DNA of 64,000 nucleotides from Bacteroidota bacterium. GTDB taxonomy: Bacteria; Bacteroidota; Bacteroidia; 2-12-FULL-35-15. Under the pieces are notes generated by a model. That model saw only the letters and a program-made list of their open reading frames with translations. It ran no database searches and had not been told where the DNA came from. Positions 20,868 to 30,600 of the stretch are shown in pieces (position 1 is the first letter of the stretch; every line of letters starts with the position of its first letter). The translations under genes were made by a program, and so were the position numbers. The DNA lies in contig JADJHE010000011.1 in the NCBI GenBank assembly GCA_016707685.1, positions 1 through 64,000 on the forward strand. Reading direction: 5' to 3'.

Positions 20868-23800
20868 ATGAGTAATTATAAAACCTACACCAATCTTAAT
20901 CTTTCGCAAACGGCAAAAGATGTACAAAAGACTTGGGACGAAAATAAAACATTCGAAAAATCCATCACTTCACGTGAAGGAAAAGCGCCTTTTGTTTTTT
21001 ATGAAGGACCGCCAAGTGCAAACGGATTGCCTGGTATTCACCACGTAATGGCACGTTCAATCAAAGATATTTTTTGTAGATACAAAACACAAAAAGGATT
21101 TCAAGTAAAACGTAAAGCAGGTTGGGATACACATGGATTGCCTGTGGAATTAGGTGTTGAGAAAGCATTGGGAATTACCAAAGAAGATATTGGAACAAAA
21201 ATTACGGTGGAACAATACAATTTGGAATGCCGTAAAGATGTAATGAAATATACCGATGTATGGGAAGATGTAACGCGTAAAATGGGCTATTGGGTGGATA
21301 TGAAAAATCCATACATCACGTATGATAATAAATACATTGAATCGGTTTGGTGGTTGTTAAATAACTTGTACGACAAAGGAATGTTGTACAAAGGATTCAC
21401 TATTCAACCGTATTCTCCTGCTGCTGGAACAGGACTTTCATCGCACGAATTAAACCAACCTGGTTGTTACAGAGATGTGAAAGATAGAACGGCTGTGGCA
21501 CAGTTTAAAGTAGTGCAAAGTTCAAAGTTGGAAAGTTAAAGTTGAGTGGCGATGTATATTTTTTAGCATGGACGACAACACCTTGGACATTACCATCAAA
21601 TACTGCTTTAGCTGTTGGAAAGAATATTGATTATGTTTTGGTTAAAACATTTAATCCATTTTCACACACGATTGTAAATGTAATTCTTGCAAAAGAATTA
21701 GTAGGGAAACATTTTCCTGAAAAAAATAAAGAATTAAAATTTGAAGATTATAAAGCAGGAGACAAAGCAATTCCATTTGAAATTGTTTCGGAATTCAAAG
21801 GCTCTGATTTAGCAGGAATCTCTTACGAACAATTATTACCCTTCACACAACCAACAGATGGTGATGCATTCAAAGTAATTATTGGTGATTTTGTAACTAC
21901 CGAAGATGGTACTGGTATCGTACACATTGCTCCAAGCTTTGGTGCAGACGATTTTCGTGTTGCTAAACAAAACGGAATTGGTTCTTTAACCTTGGTTGAT
22001 AAACGCGGTAAATTTTTACCAGAAATAAAAGATGGTGTTTTCTTGTATGGCGAAGAATATGTAAAAGAAGCGTATTTGACGGATGCAGAAAAAGAAGCTG
22101 AATTCAAAAATCAGAAAACCATTTTAGAAGCTGCTGGTAAAATCAAAGAACTAAAAGCTTATTTAAGTGTTGATGAACGCATCGTTTTAAAATTACAAGA
22201 AGAAGGAAAACTTTTCAAAAAAGAAACATACGAGCATAGCTACCCACATTGCTGGAGAACAGATAAGCCTGTATTGTACTATCCATTGGATTCTTGGTTT
22301 ATCAAAACCACTGCTTACAAAGAACGTTTGATTGAATTAAATAAAACCATCAACTGGAAACCTGAATCAACAGGTACGGGTCGTTTTGGTAATTGGCTTG
22401 AAAATTTGAACGATTGGAATTTGTCACGTTCTCGTTTTTGGGGCATTCCAATTCCTATCTGGACAAGTGAAGATAAATCGGAACAAATCATCATTGGTTC
22501 GGCCGAACAATTAAAAAATGAAATAGACAATGCTGTTGCAAAAGGTGCAATGACAACCAATCCGCTTGCTGCATTTAAAGTAGGCGATATGAGTGCTGAT
22601 AATTACAATACATTCGATTTGCATAAACCGTATGCCGATTCAATTGTATTGGAGAAAAATGGTAAAAAATTATTCCGTGAACCAGATTTAATTGATGTAT
22701 GGTTCGACTCAGGTGCAATGCCTTATGCGCAATTGCATTATCCATTCGAGAACAAAGAATTAATTGATCAAAAAAATATTATCCTGCCGATTTTATTGCT
22801 GAAGGGGTTGATCAAACACGTGGATGGTTTTTTACTTTGCATGCAATCGCAACCATGTGTTTCGATTCGGTAGCATTTAAAAATGTGGTATCGAACGGAT
22901 TGGTGTTGGATAAAAACGGACAAAAAATGAGTAAGCGTTTGGGCAATGCTATTGACCCATTCGAAACCATTGAAAAATACGGTCCCGATGCTACACGCTG
23001 GTACATGATTACCAATGCTGCTCCTTGGGATAATTTAAAATTCGATTTAGAAGGAATTGCTGAAGTACAACGTAAATTTTTCGGAACACTTCACAACACT
23101 TATTCATTCTTCGCATTGTATGCAAATGTGGATGGCTTCAATTACAAAGAAGCGGATGTTCCAATGAATGAACGTCCAGAAATTGATCGTTGGATTTTAT
23201 CGGAGCTAAACACATTGATTAAAAAAGTGGACGAAGCATATAACGATTATGAACCACACCGTGCTGGTCGATTAATCGAAAGTTTTGTGGACGAACATTT
23301 AAGTAATTGGTACGTTCGTTTATGTCGTAGACGTTTCTGGAAAGGTGAATATTCACAAGATAAAATTGCAGCGTATCAAACCTTGTATCGTTGTTTGGAA
23401 GTAATAGCGCAGCTTTCGGCACCAATCGCTCCATTCTTTATGGATCGTTTGTTCAATGATTTAAATTCAATCACTAACCGTAACAAAGCAGAGTCAATTC
23501 ACTTGAGCGATTTCCCAGTGGTGGACGAAAAACAAATTGATAAAAACTTAGAAGAACGCATGGAGCTTGCTCAAAAAATTTCTTCAATGGTATTATCGAT
23601 TCGTAAAAAAGAAAACATTCGTGTTCGTCAACCATTAAAAACAATTCAAATCCCCGTTTTGGATGATAGCATCAAAGCAAAAATTGAAGCGGTGCAAGAA
23701 TTGATTTTATCGGAAGTGAATGTGAAGGCAATTGAATTTGTGAGTGAGGCCGATACACAAATTGTGAAAAATTTGAAGCTGAACTTTAAAACATTGGGTA

Positions 23801-24300
23801 AAAAATGTGCGAAACACATGAAAGCGGTTCAAGCATTTGCCAATGAAAATGCAGCAGCAATCATTTCTGGTATCGAAAAAACAGGAACTTTTGAAATAAA
23901 AATAGAGGCGGAGAGCATTGTTTTGGAGGCCGAAGATGTGGAAATCATTCCAGTAGACATCCCAGGTTGGAAAGTGGCAAATTCGGGCCAATTAACTGTG
24001 GCTCTGGATGTTACAATAAGTCCAGAGTTAAAAGAAGAAGGAATTGCCAGAGAATTGGTAAACCGTATCCAAAATCTCCGAAAGGACAGTAATTTGGACC
24101 TTACAGACCGAATTGATGTTAAAATTCAGAGAAATTCTGCTATAAATTCTGCCATAAACAATAATTTGGACTATATTTGCGCGGAAATTTTGGCATCTTC
24201 GTTAGAACTTGTTGATAATGTGGATGCTGCAAAAGGATCCGAGGTTGAACTCGAGGAAGATGTTAAAACAATAATTACAATTACTAAACTACTAAATTAA
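20868..24300 (+). CDS. ileS: Isoleucyl-tRNA synthetase, type 2 (two single-base frameshifts)
   Basis: Charges tRNA-Ile with isoleucine. The HIGH-equivalent is PGIHHVM (residues 55-61), followed by GWDTHGLPVE (85-94). The editing domain has LAWTTTPWTLPSNTA, and KMSKRLGN is near residue 686. The anticodon-binding region and a type-2 C-terminal extension complete it. The frame is broken near 21538, inside a short AAAGTT repeat, and in the A-run 22770-22776. Adding one base at each place restores 1,144 continuous residues, with KKYYPADFIAEGVDQTRGW at the second site. An essential enzyme would not survive two frameshifts, so these are probably sequence errors. Type-2 enzymes are typically less sensitive to mupirocin. 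Confidence 0.95.
21517..21543 (+). repeat. AAAGTT short-period repeat inside ileS
   Basis: Four AAAGTT copies start at 21517, 21524, 21532 and 21538, a period of 6-8 bases. They encode a low-complexity insert (VVQSSKLES...) between two conserved parts of the editing-domain region, and they contain the first ileS frameshift. Confidence 0.7.
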
Positions 24301-24306
24301 TTTACG

Positions 24307-25431
24307 ATGGCTAAAAAAACGCAAAAAGGAAAACCAGCTAAAAAGGCTGCGAAACCAGTAAAACCTGCCCGTCCGGCAGGCGGGAAAGCGGTAGCTAAAA
24401 AGCCTGCGAAACCTGCCCGTCCGGCAGGCGGGAAAGCAGCTCCTAAAAAGGCAGCAAAACCTGCAAAAAAAGTAACTCCTAAAAAAGTTGTTAAAAAAGC
24501 AGCAAAACCAGTTAAGAAAGCAGTAGCTAAAAAGCCTGTTAAAAAAGTGGTAGCTAAAAAAGCAGCAAAACCTACAAAAAAAGTAGTAGCTAAAAAGCCT
24601 GTAAAAAAGGTAGTTAAAAAAGTAGTTGCTAAGAAAGTAGTAAAGAAAGCAGCAAAACCAGTAAAGAAAGCAGTAGCTAAAAAAGTTGCTCCTAAGAAAG
24701 TTGTTAAACCAGCTAAAAAGGTAGTAGCGAAGAAAGTTGTTGCTAAGAAAATAGCGAAACCAGTTAAACCTGCCCGTCCGGCAGGCGGGAAAGTAGTAGC
24801 GAAAGTTGTTAAACCAGCTAAACCAGTTAAAGTTGCGAAGCCAGTTGTAAAAGCTGCTCCAGCAAAACCAGTTGTAGTTGCAAAACCAGTAGTTGCGAAA
24901 CCACTTCCTGTTGCTAAGAAAAAAGAGCGTTCTCTTGATTTGGATGATGACGGAAAAAGAAGAAACTATGACGATGCTCCAATGGTAGTTGAGTATAAAA
25001 CTCCTTCTATCCGTAGACCAATGGGACCAACCCCTAAACCACATGTAAATACAGATACACGTACACGTTATTCTGATGCTGAGTTAAAAGAGTTCAAAGA
25101 ATTGATCTTGAAAAAATTAGGTGAAGCTCAAAAAGATTATGAGTTGTTAAAAAGCACATTGTCACACAGAGATGATCACGGAACAGATGATACTTCTCCT
25201 ACCTTCAAATTATTAGAAGATGGTTCTGATGTATTATCAAAAGAAGAAACAGCACACTTAGCTGCTCGTCAAGAGAAATTTATTCAAAGCTTACAAAATG
25301 CGTTAATTCGTATCGAAAATAAAACATACGGTATTTGCCGTGCTACAGGGAAATTGATTTCTAAAGAGCGTTTACGTTCTGTACCTCATGCAACTTTAGC
25401 AATTGAAGCTAAATTAGAGCAAAGTAATTAA
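24307..25431 (+). CDS. Lys/Ala/Pro-rich histone-like protein fused to a TraR/DksA-type C-terminal domain
   Basis: 374 residues. Residues 1 to about 205 are almost only K, A, P, V with KKVVAKK/AAKPVKK repeats, like bacterial H1-type DNA-binding tails. Residues 255-374 form a DksA-like coiled coil plus a degraded zinc-finger segment with one Cys (YGICRATGKLISKERL) instead of four; this loss is common in the Bacteroidota branch of the family. Likely roles are nucleic-acid binding or RNA polymerase modulation. It starts 6 bases after ileS, so it is probably cotranscribed. Three GC-rich 21-bp palindromic units are embedded in frame (KPARPAGGK). Confidence 0.85.
   Translation: MAKKTQKGKPAKKAAKPVKPARPAGGKAVAKKPAKPARPAGGKAAPKKAAKPAKKVTPKKVVKKAAKPVKKAVAKKPVKKVVAKKAAKPTKKVVAKKPVKKVVKKVVAKKVVKKAAKPVKKAVAKKVAPKKVVKPAKKVVAKKVVAKKIAKPVKPARPAGGKVVAKVVKPAKPVKVAKPVVKAAPAKPVVVAKPVVAKPLPVAKKKERSLDLDDDGKRRNYDDAPMVVEYKTPSIRRPMGPTPKPHVNTDTRTRYSDAELKEFKELILKKLGEAQKDYELLKSTLSHRDDHGTDDTSPTFKLLEDGSDVLSKEETAHLAARQEKFIQSLQNALIRIENKTYGICRATGKLISKERLRSVPHATLAIEAKLEQSN
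24364..24384 (+). repeat. GC-rich palindromic unit, copy 1
   Basis: CCTGCCCGTCCGGCAGGCGGG with self-complementary core CCTGCC...GGCAGG; translated in frame as PARPAGG. The unit is identical to copies 2 and 3, and 28 bases are shared including the flanks. Confidence 0.8.
24412..24432 (+). repeat. GC-rich palindromic unit, copy 2
   Basis: Identical 21-bp unit, 48 bases from copy 1, in the same reading frame. Confidence 0.8.
24769..24789 (+). repeat. GC-rich palindromic unit, copy 3
   Basis: Identical 21-bp unit in the same reading frame, near the end of the lysine-rich region. Confidence 0.8.
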
Positions 25432-25455
25432 TACAATTTTTTGTAAATATTTTTT

Positions 25456-25485
25456 AAGAAAGGTTACCATTGTGTAACCTTTCTT
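25456..25485 (+). terminator. Terminator after the DksA-like gene
   Basis: 12-bp perfect stem (AAGAAAGGTTAC / GTAACCTTTCTT) with a six-base loop and T-rich tail. The tail also contains TATTTTTG (25486-25493), a likely -7 box for lspA. Confidence 0.8.
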
Positions 25486-25519
25486 TATTTTTGTACCATT
25501 ATCATTTAAATCATTATTT

Positions 25520-26188
25520 GTGAAGAAACCACTCATTATTATATTCCTTGTTTTATTTATAGATCAGCTAATTAAAATCTATATCAAAACCCATTTCTTT
25601 TTAGGGCAAGAAGTGCATGTTGCTGGCGATTGGTTTATCATTCACTTTACCGAAAATAATGGAATGGCTTACGGAATGGAATTTGGCGGTGAGTTCGGAA
25701 AATTATTTTTAAGTATTTTTAGAACGGTTGCCATTGCTGGTATTGGTTGGTACATGTGGTCGATGACCAAAAAGAACGAGGACAAGTATTTTATTACTTG
25801 CATCGCTTTAATTTTTGCTGGTGCAGTTGGTAATTTAATCGACAGTGCGTTTTATGGCGTGTTGTTTAGCGATAGTGGTTATGACATTGCACGCTTTATG
25901 CCCGAGGAAGGTGGATATTCTTCTTTCTTGCATGGTAAAGTAGTAGATATGTTTTACTTCCCGATTATCGAAGGACATTTCCCTTCTTGGTTTCCTATCT
26001 GGGGTAGCGAGGAGTTTGTATTTTTCCGTCCTGTTTTCAATTTTGCTGATGCTGCTATTAGTGCTGGCGTTATACTTATCATCTTCAATCAAAAACGATT
26101 CTTTGGTAAAAAAGAAGAAGTGATTGAAACGTCTACAACTGAAACTTCGAATACCGAAGCAGAGGTTCCAGAAACACCAATTAGCTAA
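25520..26188 (+). CDS. lspA: Lipoprotein signal peptidase (signal peptidase II)
   Basis: 222 residues, GTG start. Four membrane helices. Catalytic aspartates are Asp108 in GNLIDS and Asp177 in FNFADAAIS. The approximately 50-residue insertion between them (with HGKVVDMFYFP) is typical of Bacteroidota LspA. It removes signal peptides from diacylglyceryl-modified prolipoproteins in the inner membrane; several lipoproteins in this window (44923, 50032, 56860) would be substrates. The C-terminal tail is Glu/Thr-rich. The stop codon overlaps by one base the ATG of an 18-codon remnant at 26188. Confidence 0.95.
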   Translation: MKKPLIIIFLVLFIDQLIKIYIKTHFFLGQEVHVAGDWFIIHFTENNGMAYGMEFGGEFGKLFLSIFRTVAIAGIGWYMWSMTKKNEDKYFITCIALIFAGAVGNLIDSAFYGVLFSDSGYDIARFMPEEGGYSSFLHGKVVDMFYFPIIEGHFPSWFPIWGSEEFVFFRPVFNFADAAISAGVILIIFNQKRFFGKKEEVIETSTTETSNTEAEVPETPIS

Positions 26189-26244
26189 TGAAAAAAATTT
26201 TACAAAAAGCCGTATCTTTAATCACTATTACTGGGCGTTTGTAG
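26188..26244 (+). pseudogene. Possible truncated reading frame after lspA
   Basis: ATG overlaps the lspA stop (TAATG). 18 codons (MKKILQKAVSLITITGRL) look like the beginning of a signal peptide and then stop at TAG, where a GC-rich segment begins. It could be the residue of a gene truncated by rearrangement, or chance. Confidence 0.3.
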
Positions 26245-26341
26245 GAGAAAGGTGGAACTTTTGGCGGCCCGCGCTGCAATTATAGATTGAATTATGTACC
26301 ATTGCACCGCTTGCGACAGTGCAATGGCTTATTCTAATAAA
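26245..26341. other. GC-rich intergenic segment with hairpin
   Basis: The segment contains GGCGGCCCGCGCTGC, unusual against the AT-rich surroundings, and a perfect 9-bp inverted repeat CCATTGCAC / GTGCAATGG (26299-26327). There is no T-run, so it is a poor terminator. It may be a small dispersed or mobile repeat. Confidence 0.4.
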
Positions 26342-27328
26342 TTAAATTAATTTTTTTCCTACCAAATATTCTGCAATTTGTACTGCATTTGTTGCAGCAC
26401 CTTTGCGTAAATTATCAGCCACAATCCACATGTTTAAGGTGTTTGCTTGTGTTTCATCTCTGCGCAAACGTCCAACCAATACTTCATCTTTATCGTGCGC
26501 ATCCATTGGCATTGGATACTTTAAGTTTTTTACATCGTCCACCAAAATTACGCCAGGTGCATTTTGTAAAATGTTGCGTACTTCATTCAATTCAAAATCA
26601 CTTGCAAACTCCACATTCACACTTTCACTATGTCCGCCCATCACTGGTATACGAACAGTAGTAGCTGTAACACGAATGTTCGGATCCATAATTTTTTTGG
26701 TTTCATTCACCATTTTCATTTCCTCTTTGGTATAACCATTATCGGTAAACACATCAATTTGTGGAATAACATTTAAGTCGATTGGATACGCATACGCCAT
26801 TTCTCCTTTAATGCCTTTGCGCTCATTCATTAATTGCTCAACTGCTTTCACACCTGTTCCTGTAACCGATTGATAAGTAGAAACAACAATGCGTTGGATG
26901 TTGTATTTTTTATGCAATGGATTTAATGCTACCACCATTTGAATCGTAGAACAATTTGGATTGGCAATGATTTTATCGGTAGCAGTTAATTCAGCTGCAT
27001 TGATTTCGGGAACAACCAATTTTTTTGTTGGATCCATTCGCCAAGCCGATGAATTATCAATAACCGTAATGCCTGCTTCCGCAAACTTTGGTGCCCATTC
27101 TAAGGAAGTGCTTCCTCCAGCCGAAAACAAAGCAACATTTGGTTTCATATCAATAGCAGTTTGCATGCTCACCACCTTATACGTATTACCCTTAAACGAA
27201 ATTTCCTTTCCAACCGATTTTTCGGATGCTACCGGTATAAGTTCTGTTACTGGGAAGTTACGTTCTTCCAACACTTGAATCATTTTTGTACCAACTAATC
27301 CTGTGGCACCAACTACTGCTACTTTCAT
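26342..27328 (-). CDS. asd: Aspartate-semialdehyde dehydrogenase
   Basis: 328 residues. The NADP-binding loop GATGLVG is at 7-13, the catalytic Cys126 lies in ANPNCSTIQ, and YQSVTGTG follows. It reduces aspartyl phosphate to aspartate semialdehyde, the branch point to lysine (and diaminopimelate), threonine and methionine. It stands alone and is preceded by a 5' leader with promoter, short peptide and terminator hairpin (27392-27553), which suggests control by attenuation. Confidence 0.95.
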   Translation of the reverse strand: MKVAVVGATGLVGTKMIQVLEERNFPVTELIPVASEKSVGKEISFKGNTYKVVSMQTAIDMKPNVALFSAGGSTSLEWAPKFAEAGITVIDNSSAWRMDPTKKLVVPEINAAELTATDKIIANPNCSTIQMVVALNPLHKKYNIQRIVVSTYQSVTGTGVKAVEQLMNERKGIKGEMAYAYPIDLNVIPQIDVFTDNGYTKEEMKMVNETKKIMDPNIRVTATTVRIPVMGGHSESVNVEFASDFELNEVRNILQNAPGVILVDDVKNLKYPMPMDAHDKDEVLVGRLRRDETQANTLNMWIVADNLRKGAATNAVQIAEYLVGKKLI

Positions 27329-27391
27329 ATTTATATTTGTTTTATGTTGTTTTTTTTCCTCAATCCTCTTTTTAGCATTTGGTTGAGGTGT

Positions 27392-27424
27392 AAAAAAAAA
27401 GCCTCTCCAATTGGAAAGGCTTTT
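27392..27424 (-). terminator. Terminator hairpin in the asd leader (putative attenuator)
   Basis: Arms at 27413-27424 and 27397-27408 form a 12-bp stem (one G-U) with an AATT loop, followed on the minus strand by nine Ts (27392-27400). It lies upstream of asd and downstream of the leader peptide, so it would stop transcription before asd. No minus-strand gene other than the leader peptide precedes it. Confidence 0.8.
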
Positions 27425-27474
27425 GTGCTATATGTTTGAATACAAAACACTACTTAACCTTTCCCTACTGGAAA
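27413..27474 (-). promoter_or_regulatory. Alternative RNA pairings of the asd attenuator
   Basis: Minus-strand segment 1 (UUUCC, 27470-27474) pairs with segment 2 (GGAAA, 27460-27464) across a five-base loop that carries the peptide's UAG. Segment 2 extended (GGAAAGGUU, 27456-27464) pairs instead with AGCCUUUCC, the 5' arm of the terminator (27413-27421), nine pairs including one wobble. The two structures are mutually exclusive, as attenuation requires. Confidence 0.6.
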
Positions 27475-27512
27475 CGTTTCATGTGCTTTTTATTTTTACA
27501 AGTCATTTTCAT
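27465..27512 (-). CDS. Putative leader peptide of asd (15 aa)
   Basis: The 15 residues are MKMTCKNKKHMKRFQ. Five Lys, three Met and one Thr, i.e. nine of 15 residues are end products of the Asd pathway. The UAG stop lies in the loop of the 1:2 hairpin and directly before the antiterminator arm. A ribosome paused at Lys12 or Met11 would cover segment 1 and free segment 2. Too short for gene finders. Inferred from sequence only. Confidence 0.6.
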   Translation of the reverse strand: MKMTCKNKKHMKRFQ

Positions 27513-27522
27513 TATTCGTCTG

Positions 27523-27553
27523 CAAACGTACTTGATTTTTTTAAATCCACAAA
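27523..27553 (-). promoter_or_regulatory. Promoter of the asd leader
   Basis: Minus-strand TTTG (27550-27553), exactly 19 bases, TACGTTTG (27523-27530): a perfect match to TTTG-N19-TAnnTTTG. Transcription would begin a few bases before the leader peptide ATG at 27512. The rest of 27554-27633 shows nothing clear. Confidence 0.75.
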
Positions 27554-27633
27554 AAAATAGCTTAGAATTTTATTAATCATTCCTTAATAAAGGCTATTTG
27601 GCTTTTTGCTATATTTACTTAGAATTTAAAGCG

Positions 27634-30600
27634 ATGAGGATTTTAACACTTTTATTACTATTTGTTTGTTCGTTTGGCTCGGCACAGGTATCTGATAATT
27701 TTTCGGATGGAGATTATACAGCCAACCCTGTTTGGGCGGGTGATGCTACCGAATACATTGTAAATGCTAGTCAGCAATTGCAATTGAGCAATACACTTGC
27801 GGGTGCTAGTTATTTATCTACAAGCAATACTTCTATTAATAGTACCGAATGGCATTTTTATATCCAACAAACCTTTGCTCCATCGTCCAGTAATTATGGT
27901 CGTGTGTATTTGGTTTCAGACCAAGCAAATTTAGAAGGCTCATTAAATGGTTATTATTTGCAATTTGGCGAAGCAGGAACAAACGATGCAGTAGAACTTT
28001 TCAAGCAAACTGGTTTAACAAGCACTTCGGTTTGTCGTGGGACCAATGCTCAAATTGCAGCTTCGTTTGCACTGGGTGTAAAAGTAACACGTGATGCAGT
28101 TGGTAATTGGAGTTTGTATATTGATCCTGCTGGTGGTAATGCTTATAATTTACAAGCAACGGGAACCGACAATACCTTTATAACAACAGCATTCATGGGC
28201 GTTGCTGCAGTATATACGCTTAGCAATTCAACTAAATTTTATTTCGATGATTTTTATGTAGGTCCAATCATTGTTGATGTTACAGCACCAAGCATTGTTT
28301 CTTCTACGGTTATTTCTTCCACCGCTTTGGATGTGTTGTTTAATGAATCAGTTGATTTAACTAGCTCTCAGACAATAAGTAATTATTCCGTAAACAATAG
28401 TATTGGAAATCCAGCAACCGCAGTGCGCGATGCAAGCAATTTAGCATTGGTGCATTTAACCTTTGCAAGTGCATTCACCAATGCATTGCCCAACACATTA
28501 ACAGTAACGAATGTACAGGATTTAAGTGCGAATGTAATTACAAGTGCAACAAGCAACTTTACGTATTTTGCTCCAATAACAGCTGTTTACAAAGATGTAA
28601 TCATTACCGAAATTTATGCCGATCCTTCTCCGCAAATAGCATTGCCTGCAACCGAGTTTGTTGAGATTTATAATAAAAGCAGCAATACCTTAAATTTAAA
28701 CGGTTGGAAATTTACCGATGGTTCTTCCACTGCAACATTGACTAATTACAATCTTGCTCCCAATCAGTATTTGATTATTTGTCCAATAGCCGATACCGCT
28801 TCTTACAGTGTATTTGGAGCAGTGATGGGCGTATCCAGTTTTCCTTCATTAAACAATACTGGCGATAATTTAAAATTAAAATCGAACACCTTAATCGATA
28901 TCGATTCGGTAAACTATTCAGATGCTTGGTATCAAGATGCTGTTAAATTGGATGGTGGTTGGACATTGGAATTGATTAATCCGAATGCTCCTGTAAACTG
29001 TCCAGCTTCTAACAATTGGATTGCATCCATAAATGCCAATGGAGGAACACCAGGTATTCAGAACAGCGTTTATTCTACTGCAACTGATGTAACAACTCCA
29101 ACAGTTTTATCTGCCACTGCAACTGATGCAACACATGTTAGCATTTGTTTTTCCGAAGCAATTGATGCTGCTCAATTAGCAGTATTGTCCAATTATTCCA
29201 TCAATAATGGAATAGGAACTCCTGTTTCGGCTGCAGCGAATGCTACACTTACCTGTGTTGATTTGACATTAAGTACCGCTTTAACATCTTCTGTATTTTA
29301 TACCATAACATTTTCAAACATTGCCGATTGTTCAGGAAACTCAATGCTGGCGACCACATTCAATTTGAGCTATTACATCGCAAAACCTTATGATGTTGTT
29401 TTCAATGAAATCATGCCCGATCCAGATCCCATTTTTAGTTCATTACCCAATTACGAATATGTTGAATTGTATAACCGTTCTGCCTTTCCAATCAATTTAA
29501 AAGACTGGAAATACAGCGCTGGTGCAAGCATCAAACTATTGCCCGATGTTACCATTTTGCCTGATAGTTTTATTGTGTTTGCTTCCACCACAGCAGCATC
29601 CAATTATCCTGCGAGCTACAATGTTATTGGTTTAACGAGCTTTCCAACCCTTACTAATTCTGGACAAACACTTACTTTAAAAACACCACAAAATTTAATC
29701 ATCTCAACGGTTTCATATTCCGATACATGGTATCAAGACGATACAAAAAAAGATGGTGGATGGAGCTTGGAACAAAAAGATCCGAACAATCCTTGCGGAG
29801 GTGCAAGCAATTGGATTGCTTCAACAAGCACGGATGCGGGCACTCCTGGCCGACAAAATTCGGTGAACACCACAAACCCTGATACAAATGTTCCGCAAGT
29901 AGTGAGAGTAGGTGTTATTGCAACGGATACCATTCAAGTGTTTTTTAATGAATCTTTGGACAGTCTTTCAATGCTCAACCTTGCTTTGTATTCAGTAGAT
30001 AATGCAATTGGAAATCCAATTTTTGTAAAGCCAGTTGCTGCTGAATTTAATAGTGTGATTTTAGCATTTGCAAGTTCTTTTCAAGTAGGAACAATTTATA
30101 CCATTACCGTTGGAAATACCATTACCGATTGTGTGGGTAATCCAATTGGTTCTATAAATACAGCTCGATTTGCAATACCAGAGCCTGCTGTAGCAAATGA
30201 TGTGGTGATTAATGAAATCCTCGTAAATCCAAACACCGGTGGTGTTGATTTTGTAGAGATTTACAATCGTTCTACAAAAGTGATTGATTTAAAATCAATC
30301 AGTATTTCGCAGTACGATACCATTATGAATACACCCATTAATTTAGAAGTAATTACTGCCGAAGGGTATTTGTTGTTTCCAAACGAGTATTTGGTTCTGA
30401 GCGAAAATTCAGCTGCTGTAAAAGCACAATACAGTACAACAAACGCTAATGGCTTTTTAGAAATAGTCGATTTACCAAGCATGAACATTGATGCAGGTAC
30501 TGTTTGTTTGTCTACCACAACGGATGTGATTGACCACTTGGTGTATTACGAAAACATGCACTTTGCATTGCTGAACAGTACAAAAGGAGTTTCATTGGAA

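Noticed and set aside
24292..25044. 250-codon minus-strand frame opposite the lysine-rich gene
   Set aside because: Its composition (F, W, Y, S, N, R) is what the reverse complement of Lys/Ala/Pro codons gives; no promoter or start site. Shadow.
25835..26092. 85-codon minus-strand frame within lspA
   Set aside because: Antisense to a complete lspA with both catalytic Asp; no support.
27598..27633. Upstream extension of the lamin-tail protein from a TTG at 27598
   Set aside because: The added residues precede a normal signal peptide that begins at ATG 27634, and they would hide it.
27329..27633. Riboswitch (lysine type) upstream of asd
   Set aside because: The leader is too short, and the conserved core of the lysine riboswitch is not visible. 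Peptide-based attenuation explains the features better.
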